A stretch of DNA of 64,000 bases from Rosellinia necatrix (Eukaryota; Ascomycota; Sordariomycetes; Xylariales; Xylariaceae), in contig JAGYVD010000003.1 in the NCBI GenBank assembly GCA_021209875.1, positions 1,674,001-1,738,000 on the forward strand, in the 5' to 3' direction. Shown piece by piece: positions 24,253-36,225 of the stretch. The notes beneath the pieces were generated by a model. It was not told the origin of the DNA, ran no database searches, and worked only from the letters and a program-made list of their open reading frames with translations. The position numbers and the translations under genes are program-made. Within the stretch, counting starts at the first letter, position 1. Every line of letters starts with the position of its first letter.

Positions 24253-27200
24253 CTCTATATTTTTATAACTAAAAAATATATATAACTTATAAGCTTAATA
24301 TTTTAGTTTTATAAACTTTTTATTAAAAAAGGTTTTAATTATTGTTTATTTAATATATCAACTGTTTTTTTGTTTTATTAAATATTAAAAACTTTAGCTA
24401 TTTTTTTAAAGTTTTTAGCTAAAAACCTTGTTTTAATATATTTATATATGTTTATAAAAATAATCATTTTTAGCATATTTATAAATTGTTTAATTTTTAA
24501 TATAAATATAATTTTAGGGATTTTAAAAGGTGCTGTTTTTAATATTAATATGCTTTTATTTTTTTAATTAAAAAAGTTTATTATGTTTTTTATAGTATTT
24601 ATAAGCAGCGTTTTAAAAAAGAAAATAGCTAAATAAGTTTTTATAAAATTAGCATATTATATAAAAATATATTATTTGTTGCTACCGCTATAATTATTAA
24701 AATTACTTTAAACTATATATTTATATATACTAGTATTTTAATTTAGTTAAATATTTATAAAGGTTTTTTTTATAAATATAAAAATATTATTAAAAAATAG
24801 CTTTATATTATTATTTATATTAGCGATTATAGCTGCAGCAGTAATTATTAATATGTTTAAAATTTTTTTATAGTTGTAGCAAAATAGCTGTAATTTTTAT
24901 TTTTTTATATTATACTTATTCTAACGCTTTTAATAATTATAATATATTTTTTTAACGTGTTAATTATTAATATAACGCGTGATATTTTTATGTTAATAAT
25001 TATAGTTATGGCTGCTAAAATAATTTTTAACGTAAAAAATTTAAAATTATAGTTAATAAATAAGGTTTTCTATTTAACGGCTATATAGGCTTATTTTTTT
25101 GTTTTAAAGTTTATTTTTTTTTTATTTATTATTTTTTTGTGCTTAAATATTAAAGTTTAATTGAAATTTGTTTAAAGTTAAAAATTAAATTATATTAGTT
25201 TTATAGGTCATATATATTTAATATAAAAATAAAATATTTTTAAAAATAAATTAAATTTTAGTTTTTTATTACCTAGCTTTTTTATAAAATTTTTATTTTA
25301 TTAACTTTTTTATTTTTAGTTTTTTTATAAATAAACAAAAACTCGGTTTATTTTTTAAACTTTACCGGCTTTAGTTTAATATTTTAAAAAAATCCGCGTT
25401 GTTTTTTTATTATATGTTTTAAAATGTTGAAAAAAGCTCTGCTAATATATATTATATTTATGTTTAAATGAACACATACGTTAATTTTATTATTTATTTT
25501 AAAGTGTTATGTTTTAAATTATAACTAAATATCATGTATATATTTTTTGGTTTTTTTTATATTATATATAAAAGCTTTTTTAATACGTTCTACTTTAATA
25601 TTTTATAAATAATTAGCTGTTTTTATTGATTTAGTTATTTTTTGTTTAACATATGCTGTTATGTTTTTTATTATATTCTTTTTAGCTTGTTTATAATATG
25701 ATAAATATTTAAAAATAAATTATAGAATAGTATTAATATAATATAATATTTATATATATGTTTTTTAAGTTAAACAAAAATAATATTTTTAATTTTTAAA
25801 GCAGATGTTAAGTTTATATTTATATAAGTATTAACTTTTTTTATAGCTAATAATAAATTTTTTATAACATTAATAATATGTTAGGTCTGCTATTAGCTAA
25901 TATAACGTTTTAAATATGTTATCTTTTTTTTAATTTTTTATAAATAATAGTCTGATTAATTTTTATTAGCTTTTTTAAAAAAATAAACTTAATTGTTTTA
26001 ATTATTAATATAATTTCTCTTGTTGCGATTATTTTTGCTATATTAATTATTGTTTTTTAATAGTTAATTATTTTTATTAAAGTTATAATTTTTATAATCT
26101 CTGCGTTTTTATAAAAAGCTAGATAATTACTTGTTTTATTAGTTTTAGTTATATTAATTATTATAATCATATTTACTGCTGTTATAATATTATTAGTTTT
26201 TATTATTGTTTTTTTAATATTATTTTTTTAAGCGGTTATACACGCGATTTTTTAATTAGTTTTAAAATAATAATTATTTTTAAAACAAAACTTCATTTAA
26301 TATATATATTTTTAAGTATTAAAACTATTAATTATATAAGGTATATTATGTTTTTTATCTGCTGATTATTGTTTTAATTAAGTTTTATAAATTTTTTTAA
26401 TATTTTTAATTTTAAATATATATTTTTTATTTATTTATTTTTAAAAATAGTTGTAAAATTATTTAATTTTTAATTTTATGCTGTTATAAGTTTATGCTAT
26501 AATTTTGCGCTAATTGCTATTATTAATACTTAAAATACCTATAATATATATATATTTTAATTATTGTTGTATAGATTAAAATAAAACATATAAGTTTTAA
26601 TATATATTATAAAACTTTAAATAAGTAGTTTTAAATTTATTAGTAGTTATACTAGTATTTATTATAAAACGTTGTTATATAGTTTTAATTATTTAGCTTA
26701 TGTTTTTATCATATAATTGTATATATATTATAAAGCTTAGTTTATTGTTTTATTATAAAACTGCTGGTTTTATAAAAAGTATTTAAAATAAAATAAATAG
26801 TTTATAAAAAATGTATATTAATAAAAATAATGTTTTCTTTTGTTAATATATTAAAATTGCTGGAGTTATTATATAATAAATTAAATATATTCATTTTTTC
26901 TTTTTAGTTTAATCTTTTTCTCATAAATTTTTATAAATTAAATATTTTCTAAATTAAAGCTTTTTGTTAAAATTTTTTTATTCTTCTGTTTTATTTATGC
27001 TATAATTAAAATTTAATAAATAATTTAATAAGTCTAAGTCGGCAGCTGCTTTTATTTTTATATTTCTTTAAACGTTTTTAAAATTTTCAGGCTGTGTAAA
27101 TAATAATTAGTTTAATAGTGCGCCGCTTTGTTGTTTTTAATTTATTGTTTTATTTTTTGTTTATATAACCTTTTTTTTATATCAGTTATTTTTTTTTGTT

Positions 27201-27772
27201 GTGTTTTTTTTTTTAGAATAAATTATAATATAATTTTATTTTTTTAAGTTTAAGTTTTATTTTATTATTTTAAATATATTTAATATAATAGTTTATATTT
27301 TTTAAAGTTTTTATTTGTTTATTATTTTAACTACTAAAATAAGTTATAATATATTACTTTTAGCTTTTTTTAAAAATATTGATATTTTTTTTAAAAAAGC
27401 TTTTTAAATTTTTTTGTAGCTTCTTATTTTAAACAGTTGTTATTTTTAGTTTTAATATTAACTAATAGCTTTATTTTAAATTTTAAATATTTTACTGTTT
27501 TTTTAATTAATTTATTATTTAATTATTTTTGCTTTAAAATATTATTTTAAATATATAAATGTTTTTTTTATAACTGCTAGCAGGCTTAATAAATTAATAA
27601 AATAATTTATAATATAAAAGAATAAATAAAATAAACAATTTACATTATATAATTAGTTTAAATATTTATGAGTTTATTTTATTATTAATTAAAATATAAA
27701 AATTTATATTAAGCTTATGATTTATTTTTATTATATATTTATAAAGTGTTTTTTAATATTTTTAATTAGCTG
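24253..27772 (-). other. Interior of element C, 5' part of the body
   Basis: About 3.5 kb, T-rich on the plus strand. On the minus strand near 25330-25480 a frame with Gln-type stops gives a stretch like QSFFQHFKTYNKKTTRIF. That composition would fit a Gag core, but this is only a suggestion. No intact gene. Confidence 0.45.
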
Positions 27773-27777
27773 TACTG

Positions 27778-27989
27778 TGTGAAGCCATCCTGGCGGAACC
27801 TTTCCCTCGGGAAACCTTCCTTTGCCTTTTCCTCGGGAAACCTTCCTTCAGGAAGCCTTCTTTTTAGAAGCCTTCTTTAATAAAGCTTTTTTTTTAAAAA
27901 GCTTCTGAGAATTGCTATATATTAGTTAGTTTTAGAGGTAGATAAATAAATTAATTTTTTATTTACTTTTAACTATTTAATGCCTACTA
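27778..27989 (+). repeat. 5' LTR of element D, hairpin-array LTR
   Basis: 212 bp from TGTGAAGCC to GCCTACTA (probably CTACCA before RIP). Between about 27801 and 27905 it consists of consecutive small hairpins, beginning TTTCCC-TC-GGGAAA, repeated, then CTTCC/GGAAG, GCTTCT/AGAAGC and AAGCTTTT/AAAAGCTT types. Left flank TACTG. Confidence 0.93.
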
Positions 27990-29363
27990 GATAGTAGCTA
28001 GCGACTTTGGTTGATTTCTTTTTTTTTTTTTTATATAGAACGGTTAGCTTTTCGGCAGACTTGTTTTTTTTTTAAATATATTCTGCTTAATTTAGTTAAA
28101 AATACGTTTTTTCTGCTAAACCTGATTTTTAGCTGCGTGTTTTTTTGGTTTTTATATTGTAATACTTGTTTTTTTTATTTTAATAAGCTTTAGCTTTTGT
28201 ATTTTTTTTAAAGTTACCGAAGTTATTATATTATTATTAAATTTTTATAGTTTATTGTTAATAAGCTTTTATAATTATTAAATATTAACATATTATTTAT
28301 AAAACTTTTAATAAATGTTATAATTTAAATATAAATATATAGTTTAAAAACATTTTTATTTATAACATTTGCTTTTATTTTATGTAAGAACAGCTTATTT
28401 TTTTTAGTTTTATTTTTTATTAATAGTGTTTTTATAAAGGCTTTTAGTTTTATAAATTTATTAAAATTATTAAATTATTATTGTTGCTGTTAAATAGCTG
28501 TTTTTTTTAAAAATAACTATATAATATTTTAAATTTAAAAATAAACCAACTGCTGTTTATTAAAATTTTAAACTTTAATTTTAAACTTAATAAATTTTTA
28601 AAACTTTTATTATTATTTTTTTAAAAAAATATAGCAAAATTTAAAAATATTTAATTTAAGCTATATTTTAAAAATAAATAATTTATATATATATTATTTA
28701 ATAAATAATAAATAAAACTAGCAAATTTATTTTATTAAAAATAATTATACATAAACTTTTTATTTTAATTTATTGAAATTTATTTTGTTTAAATTTTAAA
28801 GTTAAAATTATTTTTATATTAAAAATATTAAAAATATAGCTTCATAAAACTTAAAAAACAAGTTTTTTTTGTTTATATTTTTATTAATTTTATTATTTAA
28901 TGTGGTATTATTGTTTTTATTTTTATTCTTTTTAAACCTGTTTTTTAAATATTATTTAATAAAACTTCTAGCATTATATAATAAAAATAATTATAATAAT
29001 ATAAGTTTTTATATAAAATAACAACGTTTAAAATATAATAAATAATCTATTTAAAACAGCTAATATTATTTTTAAACAACTAGCTTTTATATTAAATAAT
29101 ATTTAAATATAAAAAATTATTTAGTTAAATGTTTTATTTTAATTTATAAAATATTTTAAGAGAAGCAATTATATAATAATTAAAAAAATGCTTATTAAAA
29201 AATCTTTATTTTTATAGCTTTAATAAAATAAAATGTTTTAAACTTTATTAAAGCAAAAATATTATAAAATAATTTTTTTTAATTATTTTAAAACAACGTT
29301 TAGTTTAAATATATAAATATATTAAATAATTTTATTAAAGCCATAATAAATACTAGTTTTAAA
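27990..29363 (+). other. Interior of element D, 5' end
   Basis: It starts with a less-degraded stretch, GATAGTAGCTAGCGACTTTGG, next to the LTR, where the primer site should be. It then becomes AT-rich. The 60-codon frame at 28011-28193 is Phe-rich and probably chance. No gene recognisable. Confidence 0.5.
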
Positions 29364-29368
29364 TATAT

Positions 29369-29571
29369 TGATATGCGCGCGTAGAGGGAGCGCTTACATA
29401 AGCCCCTCGCTTGGGGTGCTGTGGCCCATGGCCACACGCACAACCTAATTAGGCCTAGCCCCATGTATGTGGGCCCCGGCCCACACCTTGGTAGAACTTT
29501 AGCTTAGCCTAGATTTGCTAGTCCTTCATCTTTTACAATACACACTTTACACCCCCATGGTGCACCTCTCA
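29369..29571 (-). repeat. Solo LTR, family C, well preserved
   Basis: 203 bp from TGATATGCGCGCG to CACCTCTCA with perfect target copies TATAT (29364-29368 and 29572-29576). It has almost no RIP changes and serves as the reference for the mutated C LTRs at 4050, 46344 and 60168. It is rich in palindromes (GTGGGCC/GGCCCAC, TGTGGCC/GGCCACA, and CCCC/GGGG around the GCTTG near 29410). Inserted in D. Confidence 0.93.
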
Positions 29572-29576
29572 TATAT

Positions 29577-32457
29577 ATTAAATAAACTTAAAATAAAATA
29601 TTATAAAAATATTATAAACGTTATTAAATAAACGTTTATATATTTTTATAATAAACAACTAATATTATAAAAAATATTTATTTAAATATAAGCTATATTT
29701 ATAATTAAAAGCTGTTAAAATTTAAGTTTTATTTTAAATATATAATTTTGTAATTATATATAAAACCAGTTTTATTTAAATTTATAACGGCTATATAAAA
29801 ACTAATAGTATTTATTAGCTTAAACTAGTTTTTAACTATATTAAAAAAACAAAAACATATAAAACTCTATTGCTGTATTATAATAAAAAAAAAAACTTTT
29901 TTTTTCTGCTATATAATTCTTTTTATTTTTTTTTTATTATTAAAACTATTATTCCTTTAGTCTAAAAATTAATTAATAATGCTTTGTTTAATTAAAAAAA
30001 AATTAATAAAATAATAACTTTATAACGCAGCATAATTATAAAAACTATAAAAAACTTATAAAAGCTTAAAATATTTATAAAACTATAATAATATATAAAA
30101 CTATAATAAATTTTAAATATATAACAGAATTTTTTATATAATAATTTAAAAATAAAAGCTATACGTTAAATATATAACGTCGCATTATTTATAAAAACGT
30201 AAAAAACTATAATAAATAAAAACGTAGAACTTATTATTAAATTTAAAAACTATTTAAAGAAATATTCTATAAATAAGTTTAATTATAATAGATTTTAAAA
30301 AAGTTATATTAATATTAATAATAAAATGTTACTACTTGTTAACAATAATTAATTAAAAGCTTAAAACGGAACTTATTATAATATAAATATATTATAATAA
30401 AAAATTAAAAAAAGAACTTTTAGCAAATATTTTAATAAAAAACTAAAAAAATAATATCGCTTATGTGATTTTTTTAACGTAAACTTATTAAATATTTAAT
30501 AAAAAAGTTAAACGTTATATATTATTATTATTATAATATATATTTTTTAAACAAAACTGTTTTTTTGTTTATATAATTAAAAAATATTAGGTTATATATA
30601 AGCTATTATTATAATTATTAAAAACAATCAATTTAAACTATATAAAATAAAAGTGTTTTTAGCTGATAATATATTTAATATAATATATATAATATTAAAT
30701 AATATTTTATATAATATAAAACAATATTTAATAAAATATATATATTTTTAATTATAAGTTATAATTAATAATACAAATAAAATTATTATAATATGTTTTA
30801 ATATTAGCAGTTTTATAATAATAATAATATAAAGCTAGCTAAACTAATTTATATTATATATAAAAAAATATAGTTTAAATAATTAATAATAATAAATAAA
30901 GTTAAAAGCTTAATAATTTTTATATAAAAAACTAATTCTAGCTAAATATTGCTAAAAAATAAACTATATATTTAAGCTGGAGGTTTTTAAACTAAAGCTT
31001 AGATTACAAAAAATTAAAACAAAACTTATTATTAACAACAGATTTTATAAATATAAATAAAGCTATTATTAATTTTTATAAAAATTAGTTATATTTAAAA
31101 GCTATAACAATATTATTATATTTATAAAAATTAGTATTCAAAAACAGCTAATAAAATAACACGTTATAATAATAATTAATATTATAATACAACTATATAT
31201 TATAATTATAATACTAGTTGTTTATGCTAATCTTTTATAATAAAATAATAATAATTTTTAATAAAATTATATGTTTGTATTAATAATTATAAAAGTATTA
31301 AAAGCAATAATATTTTTATAAGCTTAAAAGTTATTTTTTATAAACTAAACTTATTAAAATAATAATTATATATATATTATATTAAAAAAAAACTTATAAG
31401 CTGCTGCGTTAATATTAAAAATATTTATAAATAATTTTAATATATTATAAAAGCTTAATATATTTAAAAACGCGTTTATTTTATTTAAAATAATTAAATA
31501 TTTTAATAATAATATTTAAAATATAATATAATATATTAACTTTAATATCTTTAAAAGTTATTTTTAAAGCTTAAAATCTTAAGTTAATATTTTATACAAA
31601 CATTAAAAATAAAATATATATATACGCTTTAAATAATATATTTATAATAAAGCTAAAAATATTTTTAAAAAAACATAAAATTTAATAAATAAAAAGCATT
31701 ATTAAAAAAATAAAAATAATATAATATAAATAAACTTAGTTAATAAATAACAGAATTAAATTTCAAATATAATAAAGCTATATATATTAAAAATTAAAAA
31801 TTAAAAATTATAAATAAATAGTTTAAATTTATATATTAGGACAGTAAACTTAATTTGATAAAATAGCCGATATTATTTAAATATTTAATATTTATTATAT
31901 AATATTATATAAATAACAAAAAAAACTAAGTAATAATAGACTTTTAATCGCTAAATAAAATTATTATATTTAACGTTTATTTATTGCTAATATAAAAGCT
32001 ATTATAGCTAAACTAAAAAATACTAATATATTATAATAATTAACTGTTTTAAATTTTTTATTAATTATTAATATAGCTATATTATTAAAACAAAATAGTT
32101 GTTATTTTTTAAAAGCTTTTATATTTTTAAAATTATATTAATAAAATTTAAAAATAGTTTAAGCTCTACGTAATAATTTATAAATAATACTTTTATATTA
32201 TATAGTTAATTTATAACTAAATATATTAATAATGTTATTATATTTTTAAAATTATTAATAAATTTTATAAACATTTTAAATTTTTTTTAAATATTTAATA
32301 ATATTAACTTTAGTTTAAAACTAATAAAATTATTTATAATATATTTCATAATAAAACTCTTAATGTTTTTAATAAATAGTTTTAGTTTTATAATTATAAT
32401 TAATTAAATTAAAACTATTTATAAACTTAAGCTATTTATAATTTTTATAAATTTAGA
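29577..32457 (+). other. Interior of element D, middle part
   Basis: About 2.9 kb of A-rich RIP-degraded DNA between the solo C LTR and element E. Plus-strand frames are broken by TAA at short intervals. No motif assigned. Confidence 0.5.
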
Positions 32458-32462
32458 AATAT

Positions 32463-32663
32463 TAAAAAGATTAGTATAAGGGTAGAAAAAAAAATGCCTC
32501 TATTAATTTCTGCTAGGTGGGGAATTCTAGTAAGTCTAGAATTAACCCCTGCAGGGGTGGCCGTAGGCCACCTGTTGCCAGCCGTAGCCTGTACAACCTA
32601 TCTAATCTAATAATACACGAGCCGTTAGCTCGATTAATATAGGCCTTTTCAAAAACTCTATTA
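32463..32663 (-). repeat. 3' LTR of element E
   Basis: 201 bp with a largely intact left half and a RIP-shifted right end. Palindromes: AATTCTAG/CTAGAATT at 32523-32543, CCCCTGCAGGGG, and GGTGGCC-GTA-GGCCACC. Carries CCTATCTAATCTA near 32597-32609. Confidence 0.95.
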
Positions 32664-33429
32664 AAATACCGGCGGATAAAAAAACAGCTACTGCTTTTAA
32701 TAATACGTCAGGTTGTTTTACAGGGCCGTTTTTCACGCTTAATCTCTCTTTTTACTTTAAAACAAAAGCCGTTTTTTTCTTAATAGTTGTTTATTACTTC
32801 TTTTAAATAACATAATTAGTCCTTAGTATATTATTAGTTATATTTATATCCCTAGCCTTACTATTTAATTAAATAATTAAATCCGTTTTTTTTATTATTA
32901 ACATAGTATTTAAAGATTTGTTTAATTTTATATACTTCTTTATTATTACTATTTAAATATTTATATTAATTAGCTTTTATTAGCCCAGGCGCTAGTCTAG
33001 TTCGTTTAAAAAAAAATTATTTTAGCTGCGCATACGTTATAAATAAGCTACTAATATTACTAAATAAATTCTATAATGCTTTAAAAAATCTAATTTATAA
33101 ACTAAATCTCCAACTTTTTTTTTTATTGTTTAAAATCCCGCGCGTTATTATAAATACTTTTTTAAAAGCTTATTTAATAAATAATATCTGTTATATAAAC
33201 ATAATAATACTTTTTCGCCAGAAATAAATTATAATATATAATGTTTACTATTATAATATTTTTTAGCTTATGCTGCAGCAAAATTTATTGCTAATTTAAT
33301 ATTTTATTTAAAATAATTTTTTTAAAGTTTTTACCTGCTTTATATTTAATTAATTAAACTAATTAGTAATAAAATCTAAAAGTCCTAGTAATTTAAATCT
33401 AAATAGCTGTTCGTGCAGAATAAACTATA

Positions 33430-34330
33430 TTATTTATAACTACGCGGTATTAAAATTCTATTATAATACCGGATATAAATCAACCTAATTAAACTTAAAG
33501 TTCTTAAAGTTATAATAATATATTATTAATTCAACTATTTAGTTTTTCTTTTTTAATAATCTATTACTTTAAAAATAGTACGTTATAATTATTAATAGTT
33601 TTATATCTAAAGCTTTTTATATCTTTTTTTAAAAGTTAAATATAAATTTTTAATCTTAGTTAAAAATAATACTTTTAGAAATTCTTTAATTATTTATTAG
33701 CAATTATTTTATAAATATATTAGCCCAGTCTTTAGTTATATATTTTTTATTTCTAAAAATAAGCAAGCTCCGTTTAAATATATAATATAACACAGTTATT
33801 ATATAATTATATATACTATAGTACTTTTTGCCTGCTAACTGCTATAAAATACTTTTAATATCTACTAGAAGTAGTTCTAATATAAAATTAATTGTTATTA
33901 TCTATATAAATAACATATTTTTTAGGCATATTAATCTAAAGCTTTTTATTAGTTTAAATCGGTTTATACGATTAAAGTTGTAATTTAAACAGCATTTAAC
34001 GTATTTTTTAACTAACTAAGATTTATAGTAAATAAAAAACCTTTTAAGATTTTTTATTATTTTTTTTGAACTAGCGTAATATTTATTATTATATATAGCT
34101 TTAAACATTTGTTTAACTATATTATATAAAACATATAATTATTTCACTTTTTAATATTAATTATAGATTAAACTATTTATAATAAAAAAAAAATGCTTAA
34201 GTTTAAAAAATATTATAACGCCTATGTTATTCCAGCAAAATTCTAAAATACTTAGCTTATCTACTATTTTATTATATTATACGTCGGTTTAATAACTTTT
34301 TTTAAATTTTGCTTTTTATTTGTTGCTTAT
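33430..34330 (-). pseudogene. Integrase region of element E pol, RIP-inactivated
   Basis: Minus-strand frames in this interval, read through TAA stops at Gln or Arg positions, follow the Ty3/Gypsy integrase core. A block reading SKSIIFN..KFIFNF near 33,640 corresponds to the family pattern PKSIVSDRD..FTS.FW, with the catalytic Asp changed to Asn by a G-to-A change. It is followed by KALDIKLLIITYYFKSN, equivalent to LGIK...T.YHPQT. Upstream a zinc-finger-like region is too damaged to verify. It would have joined element cDNA to host DNA. Edges are approximate and many codons are lost. Confidence 0.78.
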
Positions 34331-35269
34331 TACTGCCTCTGCTATATGTTCTATTATATTTTATATTAAATTTAATATTACTAGTTTTTTTTAATTTTTA
34401 TAATTTGCTTATTTTATCTACAGCGTTTTATATTAATTTAAATCTGTTTAATATATTTAATACGTAGTTTAATTTTTTTAATAAATAATATATTTAAAAT
34501 TTATACTAGAAAAAATATATTAAAAAGTTAACTAGTCGGATGTTTATACGATTTATAACAGCTATATTTAATAATATCTGGTCGATTATATTTTTAATTA
34601 CTAAATAGTTTATAAATATAATTACGTTATTTTTATTAGATTAGATTATTATTTATAGTTTTTTAGCAGCTTAAATAAAATAAGCCACTTTTAATTTAAA
34701 TAATCTGTATTTAGTTTTGGCCTGCAACAAACTATAACTTAAATATATAATTAGTTTTATTTGTATTAATAAAATTAAACTTTTAAACTTTTAGTTATAT
34801 TTTTTATTTATATAAAATAATATAACTTTAAAACTACGTTTTTTAGCTCTATTTATTTATAAAAAAAGCAGTTTTTTTAAATCGTTATATTATAAAATTA
34901 TTTTACAGCAGATAATATTTTAAATAGCTTTAAACAAAACTATTTTTATTTTTATTAGTTTATAGTACGTGTTATAAACATAATAAATACATTTTTTTTT
35001 GTTTAAAGTTTTTTTTTTTTTATATTTTTTAATTAATAAATTAGTTTTTTAATTCTGTAATAGTTTTACTAACTAAGCGTAATATAGAATCAGATTATAA
35101 AAAAATCCGCTTGCTTTAAAATATTTTTTAAAAGTTTGCAACGTTTTTAAAAAAACTAATTATTAAAATGCTTGCATTTGCTTAGCAGTAGTTAATAATC
35201 TTAAAACGTTTATATAAAATTTAAAAAGCTTTACGGATAAATAGCTAACAAAAGATTTCGTAAAAAATA

Positions 35270-36177
35270 TTACGATGTTTTTTTTCGCGAAATAATATAA
35301 AAATTGTTTTAAAATATTTAAAATAATTTTTATAATTATTAAAGTATATAATAACGTTATTAATAAAATATTAATAATAATATATATATTTACGCAGCAG
35401 TTAATCTATATATTTTTATATATATACTAAAAAATTACTATATTTTATTAATGCTACGTTAAATCGTTTTAAGCTGCAAGGACTAATTATTATAAATATA
35501 TTTCTAAATTCAGGATATATTAGAAATTAATAAAAAAATCCTGTTGCGTTAATAATTATAATATACTTTTTGTTTAGCAAGCTTTTAATTACTTCGTTTT
35601 ATAAAAATAATAAATAACTATCTAGAACTACTATTTTATTAAGTTATTAAAAATCAACTACTACTTAGCTTTTATTAACTTTATATATTTTTTACTATAT
35701 AATAAAAACAAAGTAAGCAAAAAGTATCGGTTTATCTATTTATTATAATCAACTTATTTTATATAGTTTGTTATAAATATCGTTTAATACTTTTATATCT
35801 TATTTATTAAAAAAGTACTGTTTTAAATTTAATTTAATTTTCTGTTAATTATTAATAAAAAATATTTTAAGTTGCTTTTCCTATAAAATGTTCACCTCTC
35901 CGCGATCTACTTAAATATTATAAAATATAACTATTTTAATAAATTAAAAAGCTTTAAACGCTTTTTCAGCGTATATATAAACATTTTCTTTAATAATAGT
36001 TTTAAAAAAGTCGCCTGGTTTTTTAATACCTGAAAAAAAATACGTATTTTTAACTTTAAGTTTATTCTCCGGTATCAGAAAGTTTAGCTTAAAGTTTCCT
36101 AAAGCTTCTAAATTAATTATTATATTAAATATAGCGTTTATAAAAAAAATACTTTCTATTAATACGTTTAAACGCAC
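35270..36177 (-). pseudogene. Reverse transcriptase (with upstream pol segment) of element E
   Basis: The minus strand reads VVVDF..LNK at about 35,650-35,664, then DSYLLFLQNEV-like sequence, then YIIIINATGFFYQFL, close to the family pattern YITVIDATGFF.QFLVHPE with Asp turned to Asn. The catalytic box reads FINNVIIY where FIDDVIIY-type sequence is expected, followed by the HLKHLETIF..FREK-type helix ending near 35,285. The 77-codon open segment at 35944-36177 leads into this domain and may be the end of the protease or linker. Both box aspartates are lost and TAA stops occur, so the gene is dead. Reverse transcription of element RNA is the family role. Confidence 0.88.
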
Positions 36178-36225
36178 TATTTTGCATTTAATACTTTCCT
36201 GCGTAATATTAAACGTATTAATTAT

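Noticed and set aside
24088..24285. 65-codon frame with Gly and Cys codons in a GC-rich island
   Set aside because: It spans insertion H and runs into the AT-rich flank. It has no recognisable domain, and the island looks like a palindromic LTR rather than a gene.
29369..29571. Pairing the solo C LTR with the C LTR at 4050 or 46344 as one element
   Set aside because: It is bounded by a perfect TATAT duplication on both sides, so it is an independent solo insertion.
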